A stretch of 13,633 nt of DNA from Bacillota bacterium (lineage in GTDB: Bacteria > Bacillota > Clostridia > Peptostreptococcales > Anaerovoracaceae), in the NCBI GenBank assembly GCA_016283945.1, contig JAEENW010000080.1, positions 1 through 13,633 of the forward strand, given 5' to 3'. Each line of letters begins with the position of its first letter. Positions within the stretch are counted from its first letter, which is position 1. A program made the translations under genes and the position numbers. Below the pieces are notes generated by a model that worked only from the letters and a program-made list of their open reading frames with translations, had not been told where the DNA came from and ran no database searches. Positions 1 to 5,934 of this stretch are shown here, one piece after another.

Positions 1-1216
1 TGCTCTTGAGGCGGTTGATCTCCGCCTCGTGGCTTCCGCGCAGCCTGAATATCTCGGCCTCGTAGGCGCTTCTGAGCTCCTCCTCCTGAACGGCTATGGT
101 CCTCTCCGCGTCTGACAGCCTCTCCTCGAGCGCCGAGGTGCGGTCCCTGAGCTCCTTTGAGTGGGCCTCGCTGAGCGCGCTGATCTTCGATTCGTAGTCG
201 GCAGCCTGCTTCTTGAGCTCTGCCGATGACATAGACCTGACGAGCGCGATCTTGTCGGCAGCCTCGCGCCTCGCCGTCTCAAGCTGCTCCGCGGCCTCGC
301 GCCTCGCCGTTTCGGCCTCGGCCTTCGCCTCTTCAACCAGCTTTCTGGCCCCGGCCTCCGCTTCGTCTATCCTTCTAAGGGCCTCCGATTCGGCTTCGCT
401 TATCTTTTTCGAGGCCTCCGATTCGGCCTCGCTGATCCTTCTTGAGGCTTCAGACTCCGCCTCGCTCACCCTTCTGGCGGCTTCGGAGCCCGCCTCCTTC
501 AGCCTGCCCGTAGTCTCCTCGCGCAGCTCGGTGAGCTCTCTTGCGGTGCTCTCCCTGAGCGACAGCATCTCGCGCTCGTGCTCCGCGCGGCTTCCCGACA
601 GCTCCGCTTCCAGCGAGGCTATCGCTGCGGCTGCCGCGGCTTCTCTGCTCCTCATGCGCCCTATGGCCTCCCTCAGGGAGTTCAAAGCCTCCTCCGCCAG
701 CGCGGCGTCATCGGGCTCCGGGGCGTGCCGTTCGGGGGCCTGCGGGGCTTCGGGAGTCTCATCAGCCGGCTCAGTGGCCGGCTCCTCGTCGTGCTCTTCG
801 TCAGGCTCCTCGTCCGCCGCGGGCTCCGCCCTTCCGCAGACCACGTCCCAGAGCTTCAGGCAGGCGGAATAATCGTCGTCCTGTTCGGCGGCAGCCCTGT
901 CCCCGGCGCTGAGCGCGGGAGCCGCGCAGCCCTCAGTCGCCTTGAAGAACGCGCTCTCCTTCAGCGCGGACACCAGGCGCTCTATTCTGTCAAGCCTGGC
1001 GTGCGTCCTCTCGTCCGCGGCGCCCTCGGCGGCGCAGTCGGCCTCCGCCATCCTCAGGCAGTACGGCCACAGCTTATCTATGAGGTCCCGCAGCATGAGC
1101 GTCTCCGGGAGCTCTCTTGGGCTCGCTCCGCGCGCGGCGGCATAGCTCTCGTATTCCTCGCTCAGCTCAAAGAGCGGAATGAGGCAGCTCTCGACTTCGT
1201 AGATCCAGTTCTTCAT
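1..1216 (-). CDS. Unrecognised protein with acidic linker and long hendecad coiled coil (partial, C-terminus beyond window)
   Basis: An open frame of 405 codons without a stop runs leftwards from ATG at 1216-1214 and leaves the window at position 1. The start is supported by GGAGGA on the minus strand (1226-1221), 4 nt before the ATG. There is no signal peptide or membrane segment, so it is probably cytoplasmic. Residues 1-125 look folded (start MKNWIYEVESCLIPLFELSE) and hold a few Cys and Trp. Residues about 128-168 are a Glu/Asp/Pro/Ala-rich linker. From about 170 to the edge the sequence is heptad/hendecad coiled coil, with 11-residue units such as SEAESEASRRI repeated around residues 247-290. 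The family is not recognised. Long Ala/Glu/Arg coiled coils occur in SMC-like, scaffold and polar-organising proteins, but nothing here picks one. It is divergent from the DUF1508 gene and has no evident link to nucleoside metabolism. Confidence 0.8.
   Translation of the reverse strand, partial: MKNWIYEVESCLIPLFELSEEYESYAAARGASPRELPETLMLRDLIDKLWPYCLRMAEADCAAEGAADERTHARLDRIERLVSALKESAFFKATEGCAAPALSAGDRAAAEQDDDYSACLKLWDVVCGRAEPAADEEPDEEHDEEPATEPADETPEAPQAPERHAPEPDDAALAEEALNSLREAIGRMRSREAAAAAAIASLEAELSGSRAEHEREMLSLRESTARELTELREETTGRLKEAGSEAARRVSEAESEASRRISEAESEASKKISEAESEALRRIDEAEAGARKLVEEAKAEAETARREAAEQLETARREAADKIALVRSMSSAELKKQAADYESKISALSEAHSKELRDRTSALEERLSDAERTIAVQEEELRSAYEAEIFRLRGSHEAEINRLKS
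345..476 (-). repeat. Tandem 33-bp (11-residue) repeats inside the coiled-coil gene
   Basis: Four imperfect units of 33 bp lie at 345-377, 378-410, 411-443 and 444-476. The middle units share a run like GCCTCCGATTCGGC. Each encodes one hendecad turn of the coiled coil (S-E-A-E-S-E-A-S/L-R/K-R/K-I). A separate 17-bp direct repeat, GCCTCGCGCCTCGCCGT, occurs at 261-277 and 294-310, again offset by 33 bp. The constant 33-bp register fits duplication of hendecad units in the protein rather than a non-coding repeat. Confidence 0.75.
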
Positions 1217-1220
1217 GCGG

Positions 1221-1226
1221 TCCTCC
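1221..1226 (-). promoter_or_regulatory. Ribosome binding site of the coiled-coil gene
   Basis: GGAGGA on the minus strand sits 4 nt upstream of the ATG at 1216. It decides the start of the left-edge gene and supports it being a real translated frame rather than a GC-bias artefact. Confidence 0.7.
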
Positions 1227-1281
1227 GCAGTACAAAAAACAAAACACAGACACCGGGACCGGAGCCCCTGTCTCCGTTCAT

Positions 1282-1311
1282 ATACTATCATAAAACAGGC
1301 CCTGTTTCGAA
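1282..1311 (-). promoter_or_regulatory. Possible promoter of the coiled-coil gene
   Basis: On the minus strand TTCGAA (1311-1306), an 18-nt spacer and TAGTAT (1287-1282) form a weak sigma-A-like pair about 65 nt upstream of the ATG. The -35 matches the consensus at only three positions. The palindrome at 1293-1307 falls inside the spacer and overlaps the -35, a typical operator position. This is an inference from position and partial matches. Confidence 0.3.
1293..1307. promoter_or_regulatory. 15-bp perfect palindrome, possible operator
   Basis: AAACAGGCCCTGTTT has two perfect 7-bp arms (AAACAGG/CCTGTTT) around a central C. It lies in the divergent intergenic region, within the putative promoter of the minus-strand gene. 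It is not followed by a T-run in either direction, so it is unlikely to be a terminator. The cognate regulator is unknown. Confidence 0.4.
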
Positions 1312-1351
1312 CGCTTTTTGCTGCCTGCACAGAATACTCGCGAAGCCGGGC

Positions 1352-1379
1352 GATACAGATAAAATATTTTATCCGTATC
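1352..1379. promoter_or_regulatory. 28-bp near-perfect inverted repeat, possible operator
   Basis: The core GATAAAATATTTTATC (1358-1373) is a perfect 16-bp palindrome. It extends outward through one mismatched pair (A1357/C1374) to GATAC (1352-1356) and GTATC (1375-1379). The dyad has no loop and no T-tract. It ends 12 nt before the -35 of the DUF1508 promoter. The position suggests a binding site for a dimeric regulator, possibly an activator, or a repressor acting on both divergent genes. I do not recognise it as Fur, PerR, CcpA, Crp or Rex. Confidence 0.5.
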
Positions 1380-1391
1380 CAACGAAAGCTC

Positions 1392-1421
1392 TTGCAATGC
1401 GGGATACATGTAAAGTAAAAT
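1392..1421 (+). promoter_or_regulatory. Promoter of the DUF1508 gene
   Basis: TTGCAA (1392-1397), an 18-nt spacer and TAAAAT (1416-1421) match sigma-A elements well. They lie in an AT-rich stretch 35 nt before the ATG at 1457. A GAAAGGA ribosome binding site follows at 1441-1447. Confidence 0.6.
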
Positions 1422-1456
1422 ATCTATAGGATTTTTAGCAGAAAGGACGTGCTATT

Positions 1457-1834
1457 ATGGGCAAATTCGTTATTAAGCAGACCAAGACCGGTTTCGTTTT
1501 CAACCTGAAGGCCGGAAACGGCGAAGTCATCGCTACCAGCGAAGTCTATACCACCCTTGCCAACTGCAAGAACGGCATCGCCAGCGTCAAGACCAACGCC
1601 GCAGTCGCCAAGCTTGAGGACCAGACCGTCGAGGGATTCGAGAAGGTCACGAACCCCAAGTTCGAGGTCTACACCGACAAGGCGGGCGAGACCCGCTTCC
1701 GCCTCAAGGCGCGCAACGGCGAGATCATCGCCACCGGCGAGAGCTACAAGGCCAAGACTTCCTGCCTGAACGGCATCGAGAGCGTCATAAAGAACGCTCC
1801 GGACGCCGAGATAGTCGTGGAAGAGGACAAGTAA
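1457..1834 (+). CDS. Tandem DUF1508 (YegP-like) protein
   Basis: This 125-residue protein consists of two DUF1508 units, about residues 2-52 and 68-118. Each carries the same pattern: F-x-L-K-A-x-N-G-E-x-I-A-T-x-E-x-Y, then C-x-N-G-I-x-S-V and K-x-N-A. The tandem arrangement and length match the YegP/UPF0339 family, small soluble proteins of unknown biochemical function, sometimes reported as stress- or metal-responsive. No signal peptide is seen; the C-terminus is acidic (VVEEDK). The start is supported by GAAAGGA 9 nt upstream and a good promoter. Unlike its neighbours the gene mixes in some A/T-ending codons (GCT, GAA, CTT). It is probably monocistronic or the head of a read-through transcript, because a terminator follows 20 nt after its stop. 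A link to nucleoside metabolism is not evident. Confidence 0.9.
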   Translation: MGKFVIKQTKTGFVFNLKAGNGEVIATSEVYTTLANCKNGIASVKTNAAVAKLEDQTVEGFEKVTNPKFEVYTDKAGETRFRLKARNGEIIATGESYKAKTSCLNGIESVIKNAPDAEIVVEEDK

Positions 1835-1854
1835 GAGCTCATCCGGAAGAGACT

Positions 1855-1883
1855 GACCCTGCGGCATGCCCGCAGGGTCTTTT
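1855..1883 (+). terminator. Intrinsic terminator between the DUF1508 gene and cdd
   Basis: A perfect 10-bp stem GACCCTGCGG/CCGCAGGGTC (1855-1864 and 1870-1879) encloses a 5-nt loop CATGC and is followed by TTTT. It ends the DUF1508 transcript. The short T-tract (four Ts, then ACGAGG) may allow read-through into cdd, whose start is only 13 nt further on. Confidence 0.85.
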
Positions 1884-1896
1884 ACGAGGAGAACAC

Positions 1897-2322
1897 ATGA
1901 AAGACATAAGCGGGAACGCTCTCAGACAGCTCGCCGCGGAGGCGCTGCGAATGAGAGGGTTTTCCTATACGCCGTATTCGCATTTCAACGTCGGAGCCGC
2001 CCTTCTGGCTGAGGACGGACGGGTCTTCACGGGCTGCAACATCGAGAACAGCAGCTTCAGCCCCACCGTATGCGCCGAGAGGACCGCGATCTTCAAGGCC
2101 GTGAGCGAGGGCTGCACGCGGTTCGCCGCCATCGCGATAGCGGGAGGCCCCGCGGGCGCGGAGCCCGCGGACTACTGCCCTCCCTGCGGGGTCTGCAGGC
2201 AGGTCATGACGGAGTTCTGCGGCAGGGACTTTAAGATACTGCTCGTCCGCACTCCGGACGATTACAAAGAGTACACGCTCGAAGAGCTCTTCCCGTTCAG
2301 CTTCGAGCTTCTCAGGAGGTGA
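1897..2322 (+). CDS. cdd: Cytidine deaminase
   Basis: The enzyme hydrolytically deaminates cytidine and deoxycytidine to uridine and deoxyuridine in the cytoplasm, feeding Pdp, Udk and Tdk encoded downstream. The 141-residue length fits the small homotetrameric type. Visible motifs are F-N-V-G-A-A (30-35), G-C-N-I-E-N (46-51) for nucleoside binding, C-A-E (59-61) with zinc ligand Cys59 and catalytic Glu61, and P-C-G-V-C (96-100) with zinc ligands Cys97 and Cys100. The all-Cys zinc site is the Bacillus-type arrangement. GAGGAG lies 5 nt before the ATG. It begins the cdd-kinase-deoC-deoD-deoB cluster. No promoter fits in the 13 nt between the upstream terminator and the start, so transcription must come through that terminator or from inside the DUF1508 gene. 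Confidence 0.96.
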   Translation: MKDISGNALRQLAAEALRMRGFSYTPYSHFNVGAALLAEDGRVFTGCNIENSSFSPTVCAERTAIFKAVSEGCTRFAAIAIAGGPAGAEPADYCPPCGVCRQVMTEFCGRDFKILLVRTPDDYKEYTLEELFPFSFELLRR

Positions 2323-2328
2323 TCCGCT

Positions 2329-3258
2329 GTGGGCATACTGGTAGTCGGCCCCGTCTTCGTCGACATCAAGGGCTATCCGACTGAGAACTACATACCCGCC
2401 GGCAGGAACAAGGGGACGGTCGAGACCGTCCACGGAGGCGTGTCCAGAAACATAGTCGAAGACATAGCCAACGTCGAGCTCAGGCCTATCTTCCTCAGCC
2501 TGGTCGACGAAAGCGGCACGGGCGAGGACGTCCTGCGCAAGCTCAACAACCACAAGGTCAACACGGAGTACATCCGGAAGGTCCCCGACGGCATGGGCAC
2601 ATGGCTCGCCGTCTTCGACAACTCAGGAGACGTGGTCGCGTCGATCTCAAAGAGGCCAGATTTCAGCCCCGTGCTTGACATACTCGAGGAGAAGGGGGAC
2701 GAGATCATGTCCGCCGCGGACAGCGTCTGCCTCGAGATCGACACCGAAAAGGACATAGTCAAAAAGGTCTTCGAGCTCGCGAAGAAACACGGGAAGAAGA
2801 TCTTCGCCGTGGTCTCGAACATGAGCATCGCGGTCAAGAGGAGGGATTTCTTCTCCGGTACCGACTGCCTCGTCTGCAACGAGCAGGAAGCCGGTATACT
2901 CTTCTCCGAGGATTACGCCGGGCTGAGCCCCGAGGAGATGAAGGACATCCTGAAGGACAAGATAGAGAAGGCGGGCATCCCCTCCATGGTCGTCACAATG
3001 GGCGGCCGCGGTGCGGTATTCGCGAGCCTTTCGGGCGAGTGCGGGGTCTGCCCCGCCCTTCCCGTCGAGGTCAAGGATACCACAGGAGCGGGCGACGCTT
3101 TCTTCGCCGGGACTTCCATAGGCCTCACCTACGGCAAGAGCCTCGCCGAGGCCTGCTCCATCGGGACCAGGCTCGCGGCCTCCGTGCTCGTGTCCTTCGA
3201 GAATGTCTGCCCGCGCTTCCAGCCCCAGGAATTCGGGCTGGAGCCGGTGGAGGAATAG
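2329..3258 (+). CDS. PfkB-family carbohydrate/nucleoside kinase, pseudouridine kinase-like
   Basis: This 309-residue ATP-dependent kinase is of the ribokinase/PfkB superfamily. Landmarks are the sugar-binding G-G motif within GGVSRNIVEDIA (36-47), N-x-x-E at 184-187 (NEQE), and the anion-hole signature D-T-T-G-A-G-D (250-256) with catalytic base Asp256. The G-G-V-x-R-N-I-x-E form of the first motif resembles PsuK/YeiC and related nucleoside kinases more than ribokinase proper. Translation starts at GTG (2329), with AGGAGG at 2314-2319 inside the end of cdd and a 6-nt gap from the cdd stop, so the two are probably co-translated. No pseudouridine glycosidase (psuG) is visible. The substrate could therefore be pseudouridine, a ribonucleoside such as inosine, or a free sugar. 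Family placement is firm; the substrate is inferred and weak. Confidence 0.85.
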   Translation: MGILVVGPVFVDIKGYPTENYIPAGRNKGTVETVHGGVSRNIVEDIANVELRPIFLSLVDESGTGEDVLRKLNNHKVNTEYIRKVPDGMGTWLAVFDNSGDVVASISKRPDFSPVLDILEEKGDEIMSAADSVCLEIDTEKDIVKKVFELAKKHGKKIFAVVSNMSIAVKRRDFFSGTDCLVCNEQEAGILFSEDYAGLSPEEMKDILKDKIEKAGIPSMVVTMGGRGAVFASLSGECGVCPALPVEVKDTTGAGDAFFAGTSIGLTYGKSLAEACSIGTRLAASVLVSFENVCPRFQPQEFGLEPVEE

Positions 3259-3268
3259 AAGCGGAGAA

Positions 3269-3288
3269 CGGGCCGCTGGATCGGCCCG
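3269..3288 (+). other. Intergenic GC-rich hairpin before deoC
   Basis: CGGGCCG (3269-3275) and CGGCCCG (3282-3288) form a perfect 7-bp stem with a 6-nt loop, CTGGAT. There is no T-run, so it is not an intrinsic terminator. It lies just upstream of the deoC ribosome binding site (AAGGAG, 3295-3300) and could act as an mRNA processing or stability element, or weakly control deoC translation. Confidence 0.5.
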
Positions 3289-3309
3289 ATGAACAAGGAG
3301 ATGATAATT

Positions 3310-3984
3310 ATGGAGATCAAGGACATTCTCATGCGCTGCGACCACACCCTGCTCGCCCAGACGGCGACCTGGGAGGAGATCAGAGCGCTCTGCGACGACG
3401 GCATACGCTTTTCGACCGCGTCCGTCTGCATCCCGCCCTGCTTCGTCAGGCAGGCCAAGGAATACGTGGGCGAGGAGCTTCCGGTCTGCACGGTCATAGG
3501 CTTCCCCAACGGCTACAACTCCACCGCGGTCAAGGTCTTTGAGGCCGAGAAGGCCATAGAGGACGGCGCCGACGAGATCGATATGGTCATCAACATCGGC
3601 GCGGTCAAGGAGGGAGACTACGGGCGCGTTCAGAAGGAGATCGAGGCCGTGCGCCGCGTCTGCGGGATGAAGATACTCAAGGTCATAATCGAGACCTGCC
3701 TGCTCACCGAGGATGAGAAGATCAGGCTCTGCCAGGTAGTGACCGATGCCGGAGCCGATTACATCAAGACCTCCACCGGCTTCGCCGGAGGCGGGGCTAC
3801 CAGAGAGGACGTCGCGCTGCTCAGGGAGCACGTGGGATCCGCAGTCAAGGTCAAGGCAGCGGGCGGGATAGCCTCGCTCGAGGACGCCGCCGACATGATA
3901 CGCCTCGGAGCCGACAGGCTCGGCACGAGCCGCATAGTCAAGGTCGCCAAGGCCCTCGCCGAGGCGAAGGAAGGAGGCAAGTGA
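3310..3984 (+). CDS. deoC: Deoxyribose-phosphate aldolase
   Basis: This class I aldolase cleaves 2-deoxy-D-ribose-5-phosphate to acetaldehyde and glyceraldehyde-3-phosphate, the last step of deoxynucleoside catabolism. With the start used here it has 224 residues, the usual length for the short bacterial form. Catalytic features are Asp91 in EIDMVINIG, the Schiff-base Lys153 in YIKTSTGF, and Lys182 in VKAAGGI. An in-frame ATG at 3289 would add 7 residues (MNKEMII), but AAGGAG at 3295-3300 is 9 nt before ATG 3310 and would lie inside the longer reading frame, so 3310 is preferred. The gene follows the PfkB kinase by 51 nt and its stop overlaps the ATG of deoD by one base (TGATG), indicating translational coupling. 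Confidence 0.96.
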   Translation: MEIKDILMRCDHTLLAQTATWEEIRALCDDGIRFSTASVCIPPCFVRQAKEYVGEELPVCTVIGFPNGYNSTAVKVFEAEKAIEDGADEIDMVINIGAVKEGDYGRVQKEIEAVRRVCGMKILKVIIETCLLTEDEKIRLCQVVTDAGADYIKTSTGFAGGGATREDVALLREHVGSAVKVKAAGGIASLEDAADMIRLGADRLGTSRIVKVAKALAEAKEGGK

Positions 3985-4691
3985 TGCCCATCTCTACTCC
4001 TCACATAATCGCCGAAGAGGGAGATTTCGCGAAGACCGTGCTGATGCCCGGAGACCCCAGGCGCTCGGAGTTCATCGCCAGGACCTTCCTCGAGGAGCCG
4101 CGCCTCGTCAACGACATACGCGGCGTCAAGGGCTTTACCGGGACCTATAAGGGAAAGAAGGTCTCGGTAATGGCCTCCGGAATGGGCATGCCCTCGATAG
4201 GCATCTACTCCTGGGAGCTCTTCAGCTCCTTCGGGGTCGAGAACATCATACGCATAGGCACCGCGGGCTCCTACAGCCCGGACATGCACCTCGGCGACCT
4301 CATCATCGCCCAGGGCGCCTGCACCAACAGCAACTACGCCTCGATGTTCGGCATGCCCGGGACCTTCGCGCCCATAGCGGATTTCGGCCTCCTCAGGAAG
4401 GCCGTCGAGACCGCCGAGCTCAGGGGCTTTCCCTTCAAGGTGGGCAGCATCTACTCGTCCGACACCTTCTACAGCGACAGCGCGGCCGACATGAAGTGGG
4501 CTGAGATGGGAGTGCTCGGAGTCGATATGGAGGCAGCCGCCCTCTACGCCAACGCCGCGAGGCTTGGAAAGAAAGCTCTGTGCATCTGCTCCGTCAGCAA
4601 TTCCTTCATATACCCGGAGGAGGACGCGACCGCTCAGCAGCGCGAGACCATGTTCACCAACATGATGGAAGTAGCGCTCGAGATCGCCTAG
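3984..4691 (+). CDS. deoD: Purine-nucleoside phosphorylase, hexameric DeoD type, with Asn at the catalytic Asp position
   Basis: It phosphorolyses purine (deoxy)nucleosides to base and (deoxy)ribose-1-phosphate. The 235 residues show the high-molecular-mass family hallmarks: P-H at 6-7, MPGDPRR (21-27), GMGMPSIG (66-73), RIGTAG (90-95), and VDMEAAAL (180-187) with ribose-binding Met182/Glu183. The usual S-D-H motif carrying the general acid (Asp204 in E. coli) is S-N-S here, with Asn206 encoded by AAT (4599-4601). A one-residue insertion separates it from Arg220, the likely counterpart of E. coli Arg217. Base preference or activity may therefore differ. ATG 3984 is chosen over GTG 3981 because AAGGAGG (3971-3977) is 6 nt upstream and the ATG overlaps the deoC stop. 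Family assignment is firm; the effect of Asn206 is inferred. Confidence 0.95.
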   Translation: MPISTPHIIAEEGDFAKTVLMPGDPRRSEFIARTFLEEPRLVNDIRGVKGFTGTYKGKKVSVMASGMGMPSIGIYSWELFSSFGVENIIRIGTAGSYSPDMHLGDLIIAQGACTNSNYASMFGMPGTFAPIADFGLLRKAVETAELRGFPFKVGSIYSSDTFYSDSAADMKWAEMGVLGVDMEAAALYANAARLGKKALCICSVSNSFIYPEEDATAQQRETMFTNMMEVALEIA

Positions 4692-4700
4692 GAGGAAGCC

Positions 4701-5897
4701 ATGAGATACGGAAAGAGAGTCTTTCTGATAGTCCTCGACAGCTTCGGCGTGGGCGAGGCCCCCGACGCCGCCGACTTCGGCGACGAGGGCAGCAACACCC
4801 TCGGAGCCGTCAGATATCAGAAGGAATTCGACTGCCCGAACATGACCAGGCTCGGGCTCTTCAACATCGAGGGCGTCGGGGGAGGCGTCGCGCATCCCGC
4901 GGGAGCCTTCGGAAGGCTGCAGGAGCTCTCCAGGGCCAAGGACACCACGAGCGGGCACTGGGAGATCGCGGGGCTCATCTCAGAAAAGCCCATGCCCACC
5001 TTCCCGGACGGCTTCCCGGAGGAGCTGCTCGCCGAGTTCTCGAGGAGGACCGGGCGCGGCGTCCTCTGCAATAAGCCCTACTCCGGGACCGAGGTCATAA
5101 AGGACTACGGAAAGGAGCACGAGAAGACCGGCGCGCTCATAGTCTACACCTCCGCCGACAGCGTATTCCAGATCGCGGCCCACGAGAGCGTAGTCCCCAT
5201 AGACGAGCTCTACAGGGACTGCGAGATCGCCAGAGAGCTGCTCACCGGAGACCTCGCCGTCGGCCGCGTCATAGCCCGCCCCTTCGAGGGAGAGTGGCCC
5301 TACACCAGGACCTCCAGGAGGCACGACTACTCCGTGACGCCGCCCTCCGAGACCATGCTCGACATAATAAAGGACGCCGGGCTCCAGACCATATCGGTAG
5401 GAAAGATCTGGGACATCTTCGCCGGCAGGGGCCTCAGCGAGAGCAACCGCACCGAGAGCAACGCGGACGGCATGGCGAAGACCCTCGCGATGGCGGACAG
5501 AGACTTCCAGGGAATATGCTTCACCAACCTCGTCGACTTCGACGCCAAGTTCGGCCACAGGAACGACGCTCCCGGCTATGCCGCGGCGCTCACCGAGTTC
5601 GACCGCTGGCTCCCGTCCTTCATGGACAGGATGGAGGAGGACGACATACTGCTGATCACGGCCGACCACGGCTGCGACCCCTCGACCGAGTCCACCGATC
5701 ATTCCAGGGAGTACATCCCCCTGCTCGCCTTTGGCGATCCGATCAGATCCGGAGCGGACATAGGGACCAGGATCGGCTTCTCGGATATCTCAGCCACGAT
5801 ACTGGATTATTTCGGGCTGGATAAGCGCGGCACCGCGGGCGAGAGCTTCCTTCCCCTCATCAGCTATCGAAAATCCTTGTGGGATACCCTCGGCTGA
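4701..5897 (+). CDS. deoB: Phosphopentomutase
   Basis: It interconverts (deoxy)ribose-1-phosphate and (deoxy)ribose-5-phosphate, linking DeoD and Pdp to DeoC and the pentose phosphate pool. The 398 residues match the alkaline-phosphatase-superfamily mutase. Metal ligands are recognisable: Asp13 in VLDSFGVGEA, Asp281 and His286 in DFDAKFGH, Asp322-His323 in ADHG, and His334 in TDHSREY. The phosphorylated Thr corresponds to Thr82 in KDTTSGHWE (Thr85 in the Bacillus cereus enzyme); the Thr usually found two residues later is Ser84 here. R-H-D-Y (207-210) is also conserved. AGGAGG stands 6 nt before the ATG, 9 nt after the deoD stop. No terminator follows; instead a promoter for the next gene overlaps the stop codon. 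Confidence 0.97.
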   Translation: MRYGKRVFLIVLDSFGVGEAPDAADFGDEGSNTLGAVRYQKEFDCPNMTRLGLFNIEGVGGGVAHPAGAFGRLQELSRAKDTTSGHWEIAGLISEKPMPTFPDGFPEELLAEFSRRTGRGVLCNKPYSGTEVIKDYGKEHEKTGALIVYTSADSVFQIAAHESVVPIDELYRDCEIARELLTGDLAVGRVIARPFEGEWPYTRTSRRHDYSVTPPSETMLDIIKDAGLQTISVGKIWDIFAGRGLSESNRTESNADGMAKTLAMADRDFQGICFTNLVDFDAKFGHRNDAPGYAAALTEFDRWLPSFMDRMEEDDILLITADHGCDPSTESTDHSREYIPLLAFGDPIRSGADIGTRIGFSDISATILDYFGLDKRGTAGESFLPLISYRKSLWDTLG

Positions 5898-5906
5898 TGG
5901 TATAAT
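5877..5906 (+). promoter_or_regulatory. Extended -10 promoter of the BMP lipoprotein gene
   Basis: A perfect TATAAT (5901-5906) is preceded by TGG, giving an extended -10 (TGnTATAAT). A weak -35, TTGTGG (5877-5882), stands 18 nt upstream. The promoter overlaps the end of deoB (stop 5895-5897). Transcription would start near 5913, leaving a leader of about 75 nt. Confidence 0.75.
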
Positions 5907-5916
5907 GCGGCTTGTG

Positions 5917-5934
5917 AAGCGCGGAGCAGCGCTT
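5917..5934 (+). other. Hairpin at the predicted 5' end of the lipoprotein mRNA
   Basis: AAGCGC (5917-5922) and GCGCTT (5929-5934) form a 6-bp stem with loop GGAGCA, only a few nt from the predicted transcription start. There is no T-run. A 5' hairpin of this kind can protect a transcript from decay; that role is inferred. The loop looks SD-like but is about 60 nt from the ATG and is not the ribosome binding site. Confidence 0.45.

Noticed and set aside
213..1429. Plus-strand Ser/Ala-rich and Arg-rich open frames
   Set aside because: They mirror the minus-strand coiled-coil gene, which has a better ribosome binding site and a coherent repeat pattern.
3289..3309. Upstream ATG at 3289 as the deoC start
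   Set aside because: No ribosome binding site precedes it at proper spacing, and the good AAGGAG (3295-3300) would fall inside the coding region.
3981..3983. GTG at 3981 as the deoD start
   Set aside because: ATG 3984 follows immediately, has better SD spacing and forms the usual TGATG overlap with the deoC stop.
2647..4958. Long minus-strand open frames (2647-3831 and 3759-4958)
   Set aside because: They are shadows of the PfkB kinase, deoC, deoD and deoB, with biased compositions and no motifs.
4701..5897. Loss of the phosphorylated Thr in DeoB
   Set aside because: Ser84 replaces the Thr just before GHWE, but counting the Bacillus cereus sequence places Thr85 directly after the Asp; this aligns with Thr82, which is present.
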